Below, piece by piece: positions 54,218 through 64,000 of a stretch of 64,000 nt of DNA. A model generated the notes under the pieces. It had not been told where the DNA came from. It searched no databases and saw only the letters and a program-made list of their open reading frames with translations. Position 1 is the first letter of the stretch, and every line of letters starts with the position of its first letter. Origin of the DNA: Chrysaora quinquecirrha (lineage: Eukaryota; Cnidaria; Scyphozoa; Semaeostomeae; Pelagiidae); contig JACTAT010000058.1 of NCBI GenBank assembly GCA_014526335.1, positions 224,904 through 288,903 of the forward strand, written 5' to 3'. A program made the translations under genes and the position numbers.

Positions 54218-56816
54218 CAATTGTTCTCTTAATCAACATCATCTTCATCATCCTTATCATAATCATCATCAGCATCTTTATCATTATCATTACCATCATC
54301 ATACCATAATCACCACCATCATCATTATCATAAAAATTGTGATCATGAACTCCCCATATTTGTCATCATCATCATCTTCATCATCATGATCATCATCATC
54401 GTCGTTGTTCTTTTCATACATTGCTCTGAAATATTTGATATAATTATCCATCATTCATCACAGTGAACGAGCGAAAGTATTGTCGTTTAGGAAAGAAACT
54501 TTGTCACTCAATCCAGCCTCAGTCATCGTGAAGAAATAGTTTTTATTTTCTTTTCAGTTTTCTGTATTTTTATTTCCATCCATCGACCAATTTGAAGAGA
54601 AATTGTGCATGGCTTTAAACAAGGATAGGCTTGCAAAGGTTTGAAATAGATTTTAGAGCGAAATTTCATTACTCGTTTTTTGTGAAATGATTTGCATTCA
54701 TATTTTTAATTGAAACTGTTTGATAATCCTAAAGCTTTTTTATTTTTGAAGCATGGTTTGGAAAGTGATGGTTCAGTGGTCTCAGTGGCAGAAAGAAGGC
54801 TTGTCGTAAGTCAAATGTCAATTTCATTCTCCGTCTACAAATGACAAAATCTGAGTCGTTTTTCAGCAGTACAAAATTTCAAACTTCGAGAAAGATAGGA
54901 ATCACCTCAGGACATACTTAAAAGCTTTTTTCGTCTGACACTTCCTAACCCCAGCCTCAACCTCAAACTCTACCCTAACCCTAACCGTAAACCTAACCCT
55001 TCTCTCACCCTTACAAGCCTTTCATTACACGTTTTTTAGGTTGGTGTTCATAATGGCTGGAGGTTTGTTAGGGAAAATCATATTGGCTATCTTCAAAAGG
55101 ACTACGCTGGAAATAGCAATACTTTGCGAGAAGGACAAAGCAGTAAGTTAACAAAGAACAGCCCTATTATTGCTATTGCTAGTGTTATTTTTATTGTTAT
55201 TGTTATTGTTATTGTTATTGTTCTTGTTATTGTTATTGTTATTGTTATTGTTATTGTTATTGTTATTTTTATTTGTATTGTTATTGTTATTGTTATTGTT
55301 ATTGTTATTTTTATTTGTATTGTTATTGTTATTGTTACTGTTATTATTATTATTTATTTTCATTGTTATGGTTATTGTTCATTTCTCCCGAGATTTCCAG
55401 GTAACTGGACCTCCGTTTTCACCTAGCTTTAGATTTGATATCTGTGTTTTTTTAATACACATTCCAGGGTGTAAAGCACACTGAATCTCATTTCTAATGT
55501 TTTTACTTCTGTTTCAGGACAATGTAAACTTCTCAGTCTTCGCAGTCGAATTGAATTGGATGAAATGATCTCTCATCCATTGTTTGCTATTGTCTTTCAA
55601 ATACAATACGTCGTCAATGTCCCTATTGTCCAGCCGGAGCTTCCAACCAATAAGAGAGCGAGATCTAGATCAAGGGTAGGTAAATCTTAAGTCTTGTTGC
55701 CATATAAGCGATAATCTTAAAATGACGTCATGGTGACATCATAATGTCATTATGTGACGTCGTAGTGTAATAATGACGCCATAATGAAATCATAACGTCA
55801 TTGAGTTTAATCTATGACCTTTCTGTCCCCAGAGTGGTTCAACCTACGGCAGTATGCAGTTTTCGCAGAAACAGGACTTTATTGTGAGATGGCTTGTTTG
55901 GTTACCCTATGAACATGGAGCCATTGAAAACAAAGAAGTCACTTTGGAGCTCACAGGTGGACCAGTAGGGAATCCTGCTAATTCTTTTTCTTATAACAAG
56001 AAACTGGAAAGCGAGGTTAGACAATTTTCAAATAGTTTAAACTCATTTAAATTTATCTGGATTTGATAAGTAAACTCCTTCAAGAATTTCTTTTCATGTT
56101 ATGAAGCCGTTCAAAGTAAGGAATTTTCAGGGGGTAACATGTTAATCTATGATTTCTGAATGCATTGAGATTTAAACCTCGGTCAAGAAATTACTTATCA
56201 TGTGTTGAAGCCGCATGATCTATCATTTCTTCATTTACTGAGATTTCTCGCCTTCGTTGACCACATATCAGAAATTCACTGTAAATAATTGATATAAAGT
56301 GGTCTTTTGCAGGTACTTAGGGATGAAACTTTTTTAACTCATAGAGTAATTTTACTTTTTTGAATGTTTTTACTTGCTGAAGGTCATTTCTAGCTTCCTT
56401 CTTGATTTCAGTTGAGTACAGTATGTATGATTTTAGAGTGAGCAAATTTTTTAATTTGGAAGTTTTTTTTCTGGAATGATTGATAAGTGCTACATAAAGC
56501 GATGCTGAATTATGCTATTGATTTAAGCGCTCAATGTGATGTGCTGTTTCAAACTTGCATGATGATGGTGATGATTGCTGGTCGATGATTATGATGAGGA
56601 TGAAGAGGATGATGTTGATGAAGATAATGATTATGGTGATGATGGCTGGTGATGATAGTGATTATAAAGGTGATGATGAGTGATGATGATGGTGGTTAAG
56701 ATGATAGTAATGATGATGATGATGATGATGTTGATGATGATGATGATGATAATGATGATGTTGATGATGGTGATGATGATGCTGATACTGATGAGATAAT
56801 AATGCTGATGATGCTT

Positions 56817-56852
<36 letters not shown>

Positions 56853-56879
56853 CTAATGATGATGATGATTATGATGATT

Positions 56880-56957
<78 letters not shown>

Positions 56958-57075
56958 CTAATGATGATGATGATTATGATGATTATGATGATGATGATGA
57001 TGATGATGATGATGTTGATAGTGATGATGATGATTATTATTATTATTATTATTATCAATTATTATGGCAATGATA

Positions 57076-57113
<38 letters not shown>

Positions 57114-60100
57114 AAGAATGATGAATATAATAATGATCATTGATTCTTATTTTTCAGGGCCAGAAATCTCTCGGCAAAGTCCAATTCATGTTTACTCAAG
57201 TACAGAAGAGGCGTGCATCATCAAAAAGACAGGGCTCTTTGCTACCAGGAGGTATTGCTGGAGGTATCACTTCAGGCAATACATCAGAAACATCTGCAAC
57301 GTATGCTCAGGAAATAGCATCACCACAATTGATTTCAAGCACACCATTACCATTGGGAAGACCACCTTTGCCAGGGAGAGGAAAGTAAGTGATGTAGCGA
57401 CGAATTTAAGAAATGCCTAATATGCTTTTTCTGTCGTTTGTTACTTGTCTTTTCCCAACCTCGTCCCCAGGGTGAATAGGCCTCTACGTGAAACTCAGCT
57501 GTCCATATTCGACCCTGGTATCGGCCTTGTCTATTCGCAATTTGATTGGCTGTTCAAACAATAGAAATGTTAAGTGAAGTCACACTTTCATCAAAAAATC
57601 ACACCAAAATAGGCCGAAAACTATGTGAAAAGCATCTATAAAACCAAAAAATGATGCTACATGAGATATTGTATCTTGCCTGACAGTTATCAATGAAATT
57701 CATTGCATTTCCTTTATAAGAACATCTGCTTTCGGAATCTACATCTTGTTTTTATGCCTAGGCCAAAATTGTCAGTATTTTGGCAGTTTTTGTGGCCAGT
57801 ACCAGGGCCAAAATCGACTTGACGATTGAGATTCGAGGAAATTCGTTTTGGGGCCTTGGGACGAGGTTGGTCTTTTCCTTGCATTTCTATGTATTGCCCC
57901 CCTTGGTCTACTTTGCCTTGCCTAGGCCCTGAACAAACGATCAAACATTGTTTGTCAAACATCTGAAATTTGCTTGTCAAGCAAAATGTTGTCCTGCTTG
58001 GCCACTTGCTAAACATTGCTTGTCAAGCATTGTTCTGGTTGTGTCAAGCACAAAATGTTTTGAACTTTTCAAAAGCATCGTGAAACAATTGAAATCATGT
58101 TTGCTTGTCAAGCAATTTGAGCGACGTTGCCAAACATTCAAACATTGCTTGTTAATGCAAATTGCAAATGTTTGACCAACAATGTTTGTTTGTTTGCCAG
58201 GGCCTTAACCTGTGTGGCTTATTTTTTATGTGTCTATCGTCCTTGCCTTACCTTTCATTTCATTTCACTCTGAATTCTTCTAAAGAAGTTGTCCTGTCAA
58301 CTATAATTTTTCAAGACGTTTAAATTAGCTTCCACAGAACTGGCTACAACCTGAGAAACCAGAAGTAACAGTCTGAAGCCCCAAGGAAGCAATGTGCTGC
58401 CTTGGAGGTGCTGTGGTGTTGAGTGTAATCCAGCTGACTCGTGGTGTCAGAAGCTCAGTGTGGTCAGGGTTCGAGCCCATCCACGGTAGCGTCACGGCTA
58501 GGGTCGAGGTCTCGATTAGTTAACCTACTACTGAGATCCTAGCGACTGGCGCTAAAGCACCATTTAAACTTCACCCAATGCCGTCTGACGGGTGATCTAT
58601 TTGTGGAATAGCTTGCCTGACAGTGTAGTGCCGCTACTTCCTTGAACAGGTTTGTGACCACGCTTGGTGTAAACCGGAGGCATCTTACTGCTATCGTGCA
58701 TGCCCTGTCCTGCACTGATTAAGTCAGACTAGTCTACATATCCAGCATATCAGACCAGAGTACAACCCTTTCATTCTTCCACTCTGAGAGACTTTTAAGT
58801 TCATGGTCAGTTGTTGGCTGCATTGCTCCCCCCTTCTGTGCGTACGAGTTTACATGAATTTCAACCATTCTTTTGACTACTTTAACGTCCATTGCCTTGC
58901 CTTGCCTTTTTCGTATTTATTTATTGCTTAGTTTGTTTTCCTATTTTCATTCTAGACCTGATAAAGTGACATCAACTCCTGCTGAACTACCAAAAGTAAG
59001 ACTATTTTGCTTTTCTTGCATTGACTTCAGCTTATCATATTTTAGTCGAAATGGCTATTTTCGACCCAGAGATGTTATTTGGTTCTGCTGATTTGGAGGA
59101 AACCTAATTTAGGGGGGAGGCTAATTGGGGAGGGGCTTTGTAACTCTTCCTCACAAGCAATGTTTCGTGACATAGCCAAATGATCAATCATTGCCTGTGA
59201 AGCAATTCTCTGATTTTTAACGGAAACGTTTGAGATTGGCCAGGGTCTATGTAGAAACAAAATTTAGAATTCCTTGCGGGTCAGTCTAGATAAGCTTTGC
59301 TTTTCCTGGGTCGCATAAGTTTTTCCTGTAATTGATTGGAATTCTTGTTGAATCGAGACGACTTGACTAGACTTGACTTGAGTTGCTTTTCTTAAGGTAA
59401 TGCAACCGCTATCAACATTTTAAATTCTTTACAGAGTTAAAGCGCAGGGTCGGAAGATTTTTTTAACTTATTCCCCGAACAAAAATTTACTTTTTCGTTT
59501 TTTTCAGCCATTTCCAGCTACACCTGATGCCTTTTTGAGGCCGGAACAAGAAACGGCAGACCTTTCAGTTCTACCAAATACACAGCAGTACACACCCATA
59601 TTGGCCACGACATCACAGCAACATTTGAAGTAAGTGGCCTGTTTTTATTGGATATTCAACATTTAGCATTCATAGACAGATCCACAGATATCTATTGCAC
59701 TGGTGGGGGATGAGTACGTCGAAAAACATGAACACCCAATGGGATTATGACCTTATGGTCTATGGGCTGTATGACGCGGAATGATTTGAGCGTAGTTTAA
59801 GGCCGATCTCCTCGGAATTAATTGTCGTGCCAAGTGTTTCTGGTACAACACTACTCTCGCACGACGTCGGAATCAATTATCGTGTTGCTCGATACGGCTC
59901 TCACATGACGTCGGAATTAATTGTCCTCCCAAGGGTTTCTGGCACGATACGGCTCTCGCACGACGTCAGAATCAATTGCCGTGCAAAGTGTTTCTGGCAC
60001 GACATGACTCTCGCAAGACGTTGTTAATCGTTGTGCCCATTGTTTCTTGCACGACACAACTCTGGCACGACGCCGGAATTAATTGTCGTGTCAAGTGTTT

Positions 60101-63100
60101 CTTGCACGACACGACTCTCGCACGACGTCGAAATCAATTATTGTGCCAAGTGTTTCTTGCACTGCACGGTTTGGCATGACGTCGGGATCAATTATCGTTC
60201 CAAGGGTTTCTGGCACAACACGACTCTTGTACGACGTCTGAATCAATTGCCGTTCCAAGTGTTTCTTGCACGACATGGCTTTGGCATGAACGTCTTAACC
60301 AGGCCATATTCGTTCAACTAAGATTTTTGTATTAAATTTTTTAGCACTCCAGCACTGTCAAGAGCTGCTTACGGCAAACTACACAGTGCGGGATTCCCTT
60401 CAATCGCAGATAGCAGTGGGAATCCTCCTTTTGTTATCGATCCTGGGGAGCTCCTGAGATACAAAGTCGAAAGAGAAGAAGGAGATGTCCTACAATGTAA
60501 CGAAATTATCCTGCAGTTCATGGCGATGTCGTTGTAAGTAGATTTATCGTTTTTATCCCAATTTTCGACTTATCGTATTTTTAACGTTTGACTCCTAGTT
60601 GCCGAAATCAAGAAATGGTAGTGTCGACCAAGCACCTATAGCTTCTTTTAGCTTTGAAAAAAACCATTTTAACTATGCCAGTAGCTGAAAATTTTTAACT
60701 GTTTATTATTCTTTTAGGTGTAAGCATCCAGTGACGTTCTACACCTTCCAGTTTTACAGATTTCCACAAGTTTCAACGGAAAGGTAGGTTTTCTGCCTGG
60801 TACACGCAATTTGCAAGCGCGGCTTTACGTTAAAATTTTATCATCGTGTATCTAGCACCAGTCGCTAAGCTCTCAGTAGCAGGTTAAAGGTAAAGGTCAT
60901 GGCTTTATAACACCCCGGGAGTACAGTGGAGGATATTCAGTACAGTGGAGGGATATCATCAGTACAGTGGAGGGATATCATCAGTAAAGTGGAGGGATAT
61001 CATCAGTACAGTGGAGGGATATCATCAGTACGGTGGAGGATATTCAGAACAGTGGAGAGATATCATCAGTACAGTGGAGGCATATCATCAGTACAGTGGA
61101 GGGATATCATCAGTACGGTACAGTCAGTACTGAAAACCCCCACCGTAGTGATGATACCCCTCCACTGTACTGATGATATCCCTCCACTGTACTGCAAATA
61201 CATTACCCGGGTTGATATAGCGCCGTTATCTATCACTGGACACATTCAGCAACGATTTACAACTATTTATCCCCTTAGCTCAGGCCATTTTTCTTTTCCA
61301 TTCATTGCTATACGCCCTGAGGAGTATATATCGACTCGCGTGCAGCTATACAGTCGGCGCTACGAGGGTTTTTAGGCCTTTATCACTATAAAGGTATCAA
61401 ATTTTACACCTTGGTGTGGTGTCACAGAGAGCAAGGTTTCTGAACCTTGTAAATTTGTGCTCCCTTGCCTGGATTTGAACCACATACCTGGAACCCAAAT
61501 AGCGCAAGTGCTAACCACTACGCTACGCTGCTCTTAACTGATCGAGTTAACTAATCGAGACCTCGATCCTTGTTGTGACACTACTGTTTCTGGGGCTCGA
61601 AAACCCCGACCTCTCTTAGCTCCCATGAGCCAGCTGGATTAGGCCGCAACGCCATCTACATTTAGGTCAGGAAGCCCTGATTGTGGGGGAAGCGTGATAT
61701 TGAAAGTAATGTAATTTTTACATGGTGCTGAGAGAAGAAATGATCAAGCAAGAAGCCAAAATTTTCATGCTTACCACATAATTAGAAGGGGCTCTTATTA
61801 TCCTTCCAAATTCACGACAACGCAACTCTATGCACCATTTCCCCTCCCGCCATTCGGACCGCCTGATTCAGATACATTCAGAGGCGATCTTTATGAGATC
61901 TTAATAATCTCTTTTCACTCAGGCTCTGTCTAAAGGACCTTGCAAACGCAGAGGCAAGTCACCTGCCTTGTGTTCTTGTAAAATGCGATAAAGATGGAAA
62001 CCCGAAGAGTGGCCCCCAGGACTGCAGGTTAGTATGAGTCTATTTTCTAACAGTACAAGCAGTGTCCTTGATTCTATCTTCTTGACCTGAATCGCGTAAT
62101 ATAGGTTGCATTTAAGACACCTTTTGCATCGTGTTCAGGAGGGTGGAGGGCTGATGGGTAGCTGGAGGGTTATGTCCCGGGGGAGGGTCCCCCGGGGGAG
62201 GGTCCAGTCACCTTGGAGTAGCCTGACAGGAGGGCCCAGTCAGGGCTAAAAAAAGCAAAAGCTTAAATATCCAAAGTAACCCTCAAATGGTAGTAAAATT
62301 TTTACAATATCCCCCAAATGGTAGCGTAAGAAGCTAAAAATCATGCCGTTTTGATAGCATCCAATCAAAGTTTTTTCACATTCAAATACACAAAATGTTG
62401 CAAACTAAGCTCAAAACACTAGAAAATTAGATTTTAAGGGTAGTAGCTACGAAAAATACCCCAAACTTGCAGTATCGTTTCTTTATTTCTCTAAATGGGC
62501 CATTTGGTAGTCATTCAGAAAGACTCTGACTAGACCCCCCTATCGGGTTTCAATTGGAGTACCCCGTCGGTGGTTGTGTCCCCTAGTTTTTGTAAAACTT
62601 GAAAATTCAAAAATTTTGTCAGAGATTGCAGGCTAGGCTGCCCCCCCTAAAAACCTGCACGCACCCCCTTACCGGAGCTTGGACTACAGACCTAAAAGCA
62701 CAAAATTCTTGTTTATTCTAGATAAAGTACATCATTGACCCGGCGTATATGCAGCCAGGAGAGAAGAATTCATTCATACAATACTTACTGGAACAGAGGA
62801 TGTATATTGATGTATGGAGTGGGGATTCCCTTCTTCTTATTGGCTCCACTTCTGTCGAACTGAAGGTAAGCAGTGAGCAGGCATTTTCACTGAAATCAAA
62901 GGGAATCACCCCAAGGCTATCACCGGTTTTCAATGAGCGTTCCATTTGATTCCAGCTTGAACTTATATTGTTTTGAAGGAAAAGATAGAACAGGCTGTCT
63001 AGTGGATCCAAAGCCTTGATATAATTATTAGTACCTAATATAGTTTTGGTACAGGTATTTGTTGCCCATGTGGGTGGGTTTTAGCCTCTAAACTCATTAA

Positions 63101-64000
63101 AAACGGGTATGATTTTCGCTAAAACCCCCTATAATAGGGGGGGGATTCGAGAAAACTAAAAAATTACATATTTTAGTCCGAATCTCCATCTTTCATCTTC
63201 CATCATTGCTATTCTTTGGCTATATACTTTGCTTTGCCTTCCTTTATCTCCTCTTCTGTGCTCTTTTGTGCTATGCTGTGCTACGCTCTGCTCTTTTCTG
63301 CTCTGCTTTGATCTTCTGTGCTGTGCTATCAGTTTCCTCATATCTTTTAGTACCTGATGCGTCAAGGTCAGTCTGCAGTTCAAGCTTCATTAGAATTAGA
63401 TGTGACTTCAGTTGAATATTCAGAAGAGGATTTAGCTATGGCTGGAGATATGGTAAGAACTCCCCCCTGACATTTCCTTATTCATCGGTAGAAAGGAACA
63501 TCGGTATTCTTGCTCCAGGGGTGAAAACTAGGAAGTACATGTTTTATGCTGAACTCAAATGCTCCAATTTTGTACTCTGAAGTACCGAATAATCGGGGGG
63601 TGGGAATAATCAGGGGGGTAAGAATATTGTAATAAATTAATAAACGGGGTGGAAAAAACGGGGGGTGGAAAATACAAAACCAATTGCTTTAGCATAACAG
63701 AAACTCTAATGTTCGTACGATAGCAAACGAAAGCTATTTTGCAAGATAGCGATAAAAAGTATGTATTATACTCAGTTAAGTCGTAGGACAGCAAAGAAAA
63801 ACTTGTTTTTATCAAATAATTCATTTAGCAAGTGTTGTTCAACTAATAAAACGGGGGTTAGAATAAGAGCGGGGGGGTTGGAAAATTTTTCAAAAATTAA
63901 CAAGGGGGGCGATTATTCGGTACTACAGAGTAGGTAACATTCTTTGTTTTAACCCAATGTTTGGTTTCTCATAGGCTCAGAATGGTCGGCGGATTCCTTC
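49671..64000 (+). CDS. NPHP4: Nephrocystin-4, first 21 exons (3' part beyond the window)
   Basis: Ciliary transition-zone scaffold that binds NPHP1 and RPGRIP1L. Exons: 49671-49841, 50776-50916, 51401-51467, 51579-51681, 52569-52627, 53405-53560, 53645-53712, 54558-54638, 54752-54805, 55040-55142, 55518-55675, 55833-56015, 57158-57384, 58956-58995, 59508-59629, 60345-60533, 60718-60783, 61923-62031, 62722-62865, 63351-63452 and 63975 to the end. Together they give about 789 residues, a little over half of the 1426 in human. Signatures in order: TWQEFYEENRIIPPH at the N-terminus, WFFGSTWKGP, GWACLRIF, YHGTPAGLL, PENVLVSG, ERRLVVGVHNG, LRSRIELDEM with HPLFAIVFQIQY, VRWLVWLPYE, a low-complexity linker (exons 13-15), SAGFPSI, NEIILQFMAMS, YTFQFYRFP, and IDVWSGDSLLLIGS. 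Exon 18 needs the GTATGA donor at 62032 to keep frame. The start ATG is the first in frame and fits the family. Confidence 0.96.
50293..50440 (+). mobile_element. tRNA-derived SINE, family A copy with clear A box
   Basis: GAAGGTGCTGTGGCGTAGTG with GTATAATCC is the A-box end, then CAGCTGACTCATGGT, GTGGTCAGGATTTGAGCCC (B box) and GGTTGAGGTCTCGATTGGTT. In NPHP4 intron 1. Confidence 0.8.
51720..52495. repeat. (TTGAC)n pentanucleotide array invaded by (GGC)n
   Basis: Pure TTGACTTGAC runs flank a middle part (51970-52390) in which GGC triplets replace many repeat letters, for example CTTGACGGCTTGGCTTGACG and long GGCGGCGGC runs. In NPHP4 intron 4. Confidence 0.95.
53108..53345. mobile_element. AAACATTG/TTTGATC MITE copy in NPHP4 intron 5
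   Basis: Starts GACCCTGTCCAAGCGGTCAT and ends GCAATGTTTTGATCACTTGG then CCAGAGT, an imperfect inverted pair. The interior has TTTTTGAAAAACGTCAAAAA. Confidence 0.65.
53745..54410. repeat. ATC-rich array with a 99-bp higher-order unit (x4)
   Basis: The marker ATGTTCAGTATCAACATCAT starts at 53842, 53941, 54040 and 54139, exactly 99 bases apart. A pure (ATC)n run follows (54150-54217), then impure sequence. NPHP4 intron 7. The His-rich frame over it is not a gene. Confidence 0.95.
54971..55000. repeat. Short telomere-like CCCTAA stretch
   Basis: TACCCTAACCCTAACCGTAA then ACCTAACCC is about five imperfect CCCTAA units, the animal telomere sequence in C-strand form. In NPHP4 intron 9. Confidence 0.5.
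55155..55370. repeat. (TTATTG)n hexanucleotide array
   Basis: TTATTGTTATTG runs with TTTATTTG interruptions in NPHP4 intron 10. Confidence 0.95.
56540..57120. repeat. (GATGAT)n microsatellite, NPHP4 intron 12
   Basis: Runs of ATGATG. The block GATGCTAATGATGATGATGA followed by TTATGATGATTATG occurs twice (near 56850 and 56955), so part of the array was duplicated. Confidence 0.95.
57453..57878. mobile_element. CAACCTCGTCCC-ended element, NPHP4 intron 13
   Basis: The left end CCAACCTCGTCCCCAGGG and right end CTTGGGACGAGGTTGG are inverted. The body matches 10994-11400 in ordered blocks. No transposase frame. Confidence 0.78.
57925..58208. mobile_element. AAACATTG/TTTGATC MITE, compact copy
   Basis: The left end GGCCCTGAACAAACGATCAA and right end TTTGTTTGCCAGGGCCTTAA are inverted. 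The interior repeats TTGCTTGTCAAGCA in both orientations. NPHP4 intron 13. Confidence 0.78.
58405..58570 (+). mobile_element. tRNA-derived SINE, family A, reference-like copy
   Basis: GAGGTGCTGTGGTGTTGAGT with GTAATCC, AGCTGACTCGTGGTGTCAGA, GGTCAGGGTTCGAGCCC (B box), GGTCGAGGTCTCGATTAGTT and ATCCTAGCGACTGGCGCTAA. NPHP4 intron 13. Confidence 0.85.
59150..59245. repeat. Fragment of the AAACATTG/TTTGATC MITE family
   Basis: CACAAGCAATGTTTCGTGAC, AGCCAAATGATCAATCATTG and TTGAGATTGGCCAGGG resemble the family ends. Confidence 0.5.
59795..60308. repeat. About 60-bp tandem repeat of CGTCGTGC-family sequence
   Basis: About eight units of GAATCAATTGTCGTGCCAAG, TGTTTCTGGCACGACACGAC and TCTCGCACGACGTC. 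Its ends (TTTAAGGCCGATC and CTTAACCAGGCC) and composition resemble the MITE at 4888-5308. NPHP4 intron 15. Confidence 0.85.
60915..61194. repeat. 22-bp tandem repeat with an inverted tail
   Basis: About nine direct units of GTACAGTGGAGGGATATCAT with CA, then two units in reverse complement (CCCTCCACTGTACTGATGAT) at 61142-61194. The pair can fold on itself. NPHP4 intron 17. Confidence 0.9.
61459..61533 (-). mobile_element. tRNA-like SINE head, third type
   Basis: On the minus strand AGCGTAGTGGTTAGCAC is an A box and GTGGTTCAAATCC a B box. The acceptor stem does not close, so it is not a functional tRNA. It abuts a family A copy. Confidence 0.65.
61538..61662 (-). mobile_element. tRNA-derived SINE, family A copy
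   Basis: On the minus strand: CAGCTGGCTCATGGGAGC, GGTCGGGGTTTTCGAGCCCC and GAGGTCTCGATTAGTTAACT. NPHP4 intron 17. A shorter fragment lies at 60855-60892. Confidence 0.75.
62230..62590. repeat. Dispersed repeat shared with 21245-21450
   Basis: AAGCTTAAATATCCAAAGTA, ACCCTCAAATGGTAG, AATCATGCCGTTTTGATAGC and GGAGTACCCCGTCGG correspond in order to the earlier copy. An insertion separates the last block here. NPHP4 intron 18. Confidence 0.65.
63577..63932. mobile_element. MITE with GTACCGAATAATCG inverted ends and G-runs
   Basis: The left end CTCTGAAGTACCGAATAATC and right end GATTATTCGGTACTACAGAG are inverted. Just inside both ends are GGGGGG runs followed by TGGAA/TTGGAA. NPHP4 intron 20. Confidence 0.8.

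Noticed and set aside
53691..54389. 232-codon His-rich frame and its opposite-strand Met/Ile frames
   Set aside because: The only coding part is NPHP4 exon 7 up to 53712. The rest is translation of an ATC repeat in an intron.
56696..57143. Poly-Ile and poly-Met frames
   Set aside because: Translations of the GATGAT microsatellite just before NPHP4 exon 13.
61459..61533. Functional tRNA gene on the minus strand
   Set aside because: B box is good but the 5' and 3' ends do not pair, and it lies next to another SINE. Best read as a SINE head.
62336..62590. A missing NPHP4 exon with acceptor at CCCCTAG (62592)
   Set aside because: The only exon it could give is a few bases long, and the human protein aligns without a gap when the 62032 donor is used.

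Overview
The window is nuclear DNA from an animal. It carries four strongly recognisable animal genes with spliceosomal introns, plus the 5' part of a fifth, in a background packed with short non-autonomous transposons, tRNA-derived SINEs and long micro- and minisatellites. The fifth gene has collagen-like Gly-Pro-Pro repeats. NPHP4 implies a ciliated animal. The repeat types suggest a marine invertebrate, and an anthozoan cnidarian is my best guess, but this is unproven. No bacterial features were seen. A run of exactly 500 N (20439-20938) marks a scaffold join of unknown true size.

Layout. 1-7622: no gene seen, mostly MITE-like elements. 7644-20317 (+): three exons of a secreted erythroferrone/adipolin (CTRP12)-like protein; its C1q part is missing, probably in the N gap. 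22243-33344 (+): atypical protein kinase C from the C1 zinc finger to the stop codon, 15 exons; its PB1 domain is also missing, probably in or near the gap. 34883-43847 (-): complete AP2M1, the AP-2 clathrin adaptor mu subunit, 11 exons, 442 residues. 44055-46730 (+): complete PGAP1, GPI inositol-deacylase, in a single uninterrupted 891-codon frame, head to head with AP2M1. 46640-48640: degenerate tandem repeats and a decayed copy of part of PGAP1. 49671-64000 (+): the first 21 exons of NPHP4 (nephrocystin-4), running off the window.

Intron phases were checked across each exon chain and are consistent throughout. One NPHP4 junction needs a less obvious donor. The genes do not form an operon. 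AP2M1 and PGAP1 share a short intergenic promoter, and aPKC and AP2M1 converge.

The most unusual signals are: (1) several transposon families with the same TACAC...ATAAG ends whose internal repeated motif matches each family's own terminal variant; (2) two long (CAGT)n arrays in opposite orientation around two aPKC exons; (3) a 386-bp foldback palindrome starting within a few bases of a splice donor; (4) a Tc1/mariner-like element with two identical 189-bp inverted repeats; and (5) an intronless PGAP1 among intron-rich neighbours with a pseudogene fragment downstream. All family assignments were made by reading and recall, without database searches.
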